Positions 62,901 to 64,000 of a DNA stretch of 64,000 nucleotides are shown piece by piece. The stretch covers positions 496,001-560,000 of the forward strand of contig JAFKGQ010000004.1 in the NCBI GenBank assembly GCA_017307755.1, written 5' to 3'. The notes under the pieces were generated by a model. The model searched no databases, was not told where the DNA came from, and was given only the letters and a program-made list of their open reading frames with translations. Each line of letters opens with the position of its first letter. Position 1 is the first letter of the stretch. The position numbers and the translations under genes were made by a program. The DNA is from Chitinophagaceae bacterium. GTDB lineage: Bacteria > Bacteroidota > Bacteroidia > Chitinophagales > Chitinophagaceae.

Positions 62901-63189
62901 CCTTAGCCGTAATATCCGCTTCTCCCGCCGGTACGTGGAGGACGGCAGCTATCTGCGGCTGAAGAACATCAATCTTTCCTACCGGATCGATCGACTCTTC
63001 AATATCAAGGATGTCAAACGGATAACCCTGGCTTTCTCGGTCAATAATGTAATGACGGTAACAAAGTATTCCGGCTTCGATCCCGAGGTGAATTCGGCAG
63101 GGACGGGTAATGCGTCCTGGCGTGGCATTGACGTGGGCGCCTATCCCTATGCTAGAACCTTCATCTTCAGCCTGCAGGCACAGTTCTGA
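59932..63189 (+). CDS. SusC/RagA-type TonB-dependent transporter (second locus)
   Basis: A 1085-residue SusC protein. Signal peptide (IFLLLCLMTCGRAVFAQ), carboxypeptidase-regulatory-like domain (GTVRSKEGIPLPGVSITIKG, ~20-100), DVIVIGYGSVKKKDLTGAVA (the typical linker), plug (~115-230: GLQGKMAGVNVVSNDGAPGG; PLYVVDGVPLN; IYGSRGANGVVIITTKGG) and a barrel ending ARTFIFSLQAQF. It is only distantly similar to the SusC at 13561. Its SusD partner starts 46 bases downstream. Confidence 0.95.
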   Translation: MRTIFLLLCLMTCGRAVFAQTRTVTGTVRSKEGIPLPGVSITIKGSDHGGQTDSAGRFSIQASPRATLRFSFVGMEPVEVPLAGHSEIQVVLKKNNESLNDVIVIGYGSVKKKDLTGAVASIKSEELNSNSPLTLEQGLQGKMAGVNVVSNDGAPGGGMSIQIRGSNTFSGSGEPLYVVDGVPLNVSNSSSTPLEGTVADPNSYSKNQTNALAFLDPRDIETIQVLKDASATAIYGSRGANGVVIITTKGGRASQKPTVDVGVENALSHIIKFTDVMSGQQYTQYMNDVDYWTNYWKFYDPATGTSSYVPNPNKDFTYPGIFDYTQGMYLKGPKDYSPEKNVWQRAIMRTGVNQKYSIGVSGGSKNTTYALRYNHTGQKGIIRNSSFSRNGLNFNLNQKTFDWLSLGTNTNLSMVKYNLVNTASTADFGTMGLIKTAIYARPIDAEVPKSFLDQGGFYATSSPFAYISTPDYTDQIQAFTNLYGEITFLPSLKLRSNVGYQLNQNQRHKYYNRDLYEGRAVGAGGVTLYGYAEEGFTKNISTSFENTLTYDQHIDRHSLNLMGTLSTSKYEWSMNSMDVRGFGLDVTQGYDMSSATGVPRVWAGRGETSLMSFLGRFNYNYDERYYLTGSIRRDGASNFAANNKWATFYSFAAAYNLAREKFLQHVSWIDLLKIRGSYGYTGNQGIGAYASLAQYVAANYPFEGIIYNGYIISGTKPGNANLKWETTKQVDVGLDVTLFKSRLNFTMDYYHKHTYDLLQYKAVAMSTGIQTQPMNVGAVENHGIELSLSGTPIRRADFSWEVSANWSANRNKILRFGENADAQDVYGPYRLEGLILKQGHPIGQLYGYEEQGFWNSIDEYKNSDYYKTIQQNNPSQLPTDAVIAQNYLGEIRYKDRNHDGVLNEKDRTMIGNVNPSFIYGVTNKFDYKNFSLGVFFQGVQGNDILNAMLLDYNGTSTWANGPAGLMDNAWTPERSIKNPGIIKYPKLGQNLSRNIRFSRRYVEDGSYLRLKNINLSYRIDRLFNIKDVKRITLAFSVNNVMTVTKYSGFDPEVNSAGTGNASWRGIDVGAYPYARTFIFSLQAQF

Positions 63190-63235
63190 TACCTAAAATA
63201 ATGCTTTCAGGCACGTTTTGCCGCAATTCCAAAAA

Positions 63236-64000
63236 ATGACGAAAATGAAAAAGCAGATCGCAATAAAAATACTGACTGTCTTCACCCTGGTGACGGTAGC
63301 ACTGCCTTCCTGTAAAAAATATCTCGAGGAGAAACCCTACGATATCATCTCCCCGGAAAACCTGCAATCTTCCCCGGAAGGTGTAAAGCAAATGGTGACG
63401 GGCATGTATGGCGTATTTTTCAACGCCGCCATGTTCGCCAACGAATCCTGGATGTACCTTACTTTTTGTGACAATGAATGGACGGATGGGGTAGAATGGG
63501 TAATGGGCACTTACGGGGTAGGGAACTTTACGGGAGGATGGATGTACAACAACCCCGGCAACGATCCTTATTATGTATTCTACAGGCTGGTGCGGGCCGC
63601 CAACGGCGTACTGGACGTATTGCCCAAGGCAAAATTCTCTCAGGAAGAATCCTATCTGAAGACACAGTTCGAAGGGGAGGCCCTGACCCTGCGGTCGATG
63701 GCTTATTTCTTCCTGGTCCAGATGTACGGAGCCCTTCCCCTGCACCTGCATACGGATGACCCGGCGACCATGCCCAGATCACCCATCAAAGACGTATATG
63801 CGCAGATCCTAAAAGACCTGCACGAGGCGGAAGGGAAATTATACCTAAACTCCAAACGCCCTTCCTCCATACCGCGGGGGCATTTCACAAAAGGGGCCGC
63901 CCAGCTGCTGCTGGCTAAGGTATACAATACGATGGGCTCCGGCTCGCTGGCAGGAGGACAGGTCACCGTACCGATACGTATCACCCATATGCCTGATAGC
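63236..64000 (+). CDS. SusD/RagB-type lipoprotein, N-terminal part (cut by right edge)
   Basis: The frame from ATG 63236 stays open to the right edge; 255 residues are visible. Signal peptide and lipobox LPSC (Cys26) are followed by KKYLEEKPYDIISPENL, SPEGVKQMVTGMYGVF, YYVFYRLVRAANGVLDVLPK and the TPR-like FEGEALTLRSMAYFFLVQMY, all SusD family features. A second ATG at 63245 would give a slightly shorter signal peptide. It would form the lid of the SusC encoded upstream. Confidence 0.93.
   Translation, partial: MTKMKKQIAIKILTVFTLVTVALPSCKKYLEEKPYDIISPENLQSSPEGVKQMVTGMYGVFFNAAMFANESWMYLTFCDNEWTDGVEWVMGTYGVGNFTGGWMYNNPGNDPYYVFYRLVRAANGVLDVLPKAKFSQEESYLKTQFEGEALTLRSMAYFFLVQMYGALPLHLHTDDPATMPRSPIKDVYAQILKDLHEAEGKLYLNSKRPSSIPRGHFTKGAAQLLLAKVYNTMGSGSLAGGQVTVPIRITHMPDS

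Noticed and set aside
1..64000. CRISPR arrays, tRNA or rRNA genes, insertion sequences, prophage or integrase
   Set aside because: No regularly spaced repeats, cloverleaf-like sequences, transposase or integrase frames were found by reading; a tRNAscan or ISfinder search could still find short items.

Overview
The window looks like a chromosome segment of a free-living Bacteroidota bacterium, probably of the Chitinophagaceae type (inference). The supports are two SusC/SusD (RagA/RagB) pairs, a type IX secretion sorting domain, FtsX-like permeases of the MacB type, and promoters of the Bacteroidota form TTTG-N(20-21)-TAnnTTTG. No tRNA, rRNA, CRISPR array or intact insertion sequence was seen.

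Region 1 (1-12316, + strand) is the distal part of an exopolysaccharide or capsule operon. It holds the end of a Wzx-type flippase, two family-2 and three GT1/GT4-type glycosyltransferases, a Wzy-like polymerase, an acyltransferase, a secreted GH99/WbsX-like protein, a Wzi-like outer-membrane protein and the initiating sugar-phosphate transferase. A SemiSWEET gene follows on the other strand.

Region 2 (12655-25380) is a sialic-acid utilisation locus: a GntR/FadR regulator, SusC, SusD, an N-acetylneuraminate lyase, one 1217-residue protein joining a Kelch mutarotase, a sodium/solute symporter and a sialidase, a second lyase-family aldolase and a sialate O-acetylesterase. A 17-bp inverted repeat at the susC promoter, and its core again at the gntR promoter, suggest the regulator's operator. 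Within the locus, de-acetylation, release, anomer conversion, inner-membrane uptake and cleavage are all encoded, and three of these steps sit on one polypeptide.

Region 3 (25388-35798) is mixed: a DUF2278/lamin-tail protein, a GNAT remnant, a methyltransferase, an FtsX-type permease, an AraC regulator divergent from an MFS exporter, a winged-helix protein, a haloalkane dehalogenase, a probable Sufu-type protein and a lipoprotein.

Region 4 (36023-47689) has a siderophore-type TonB receptor, then an RND efflux operon (TolC, adaptor and two tandem permeases).

Region 5 (47729-57887) has an ArsR / AHSA1-VOC fusion / DoxX operon with a readable promoter-operator, a Crp-type regulator, an alpha/beta hydrolase, two unknown genes, a secreted ABM-fold protein, a Crp-AraC chimeric regulator, a large T9SS-secreted beta-helix protein, and two related NTF2-like genes around a broken ECF sigma gene.

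Region 6 (57888-64000) starts with a 532-base intergenic region holding two perfect 18-bp palindromes, followed by a SUMF1-like lipoprotein, SusC, and a SusD cut by the right edge: a second nutrient-uptake locus whose enzymes would lie outside the window.
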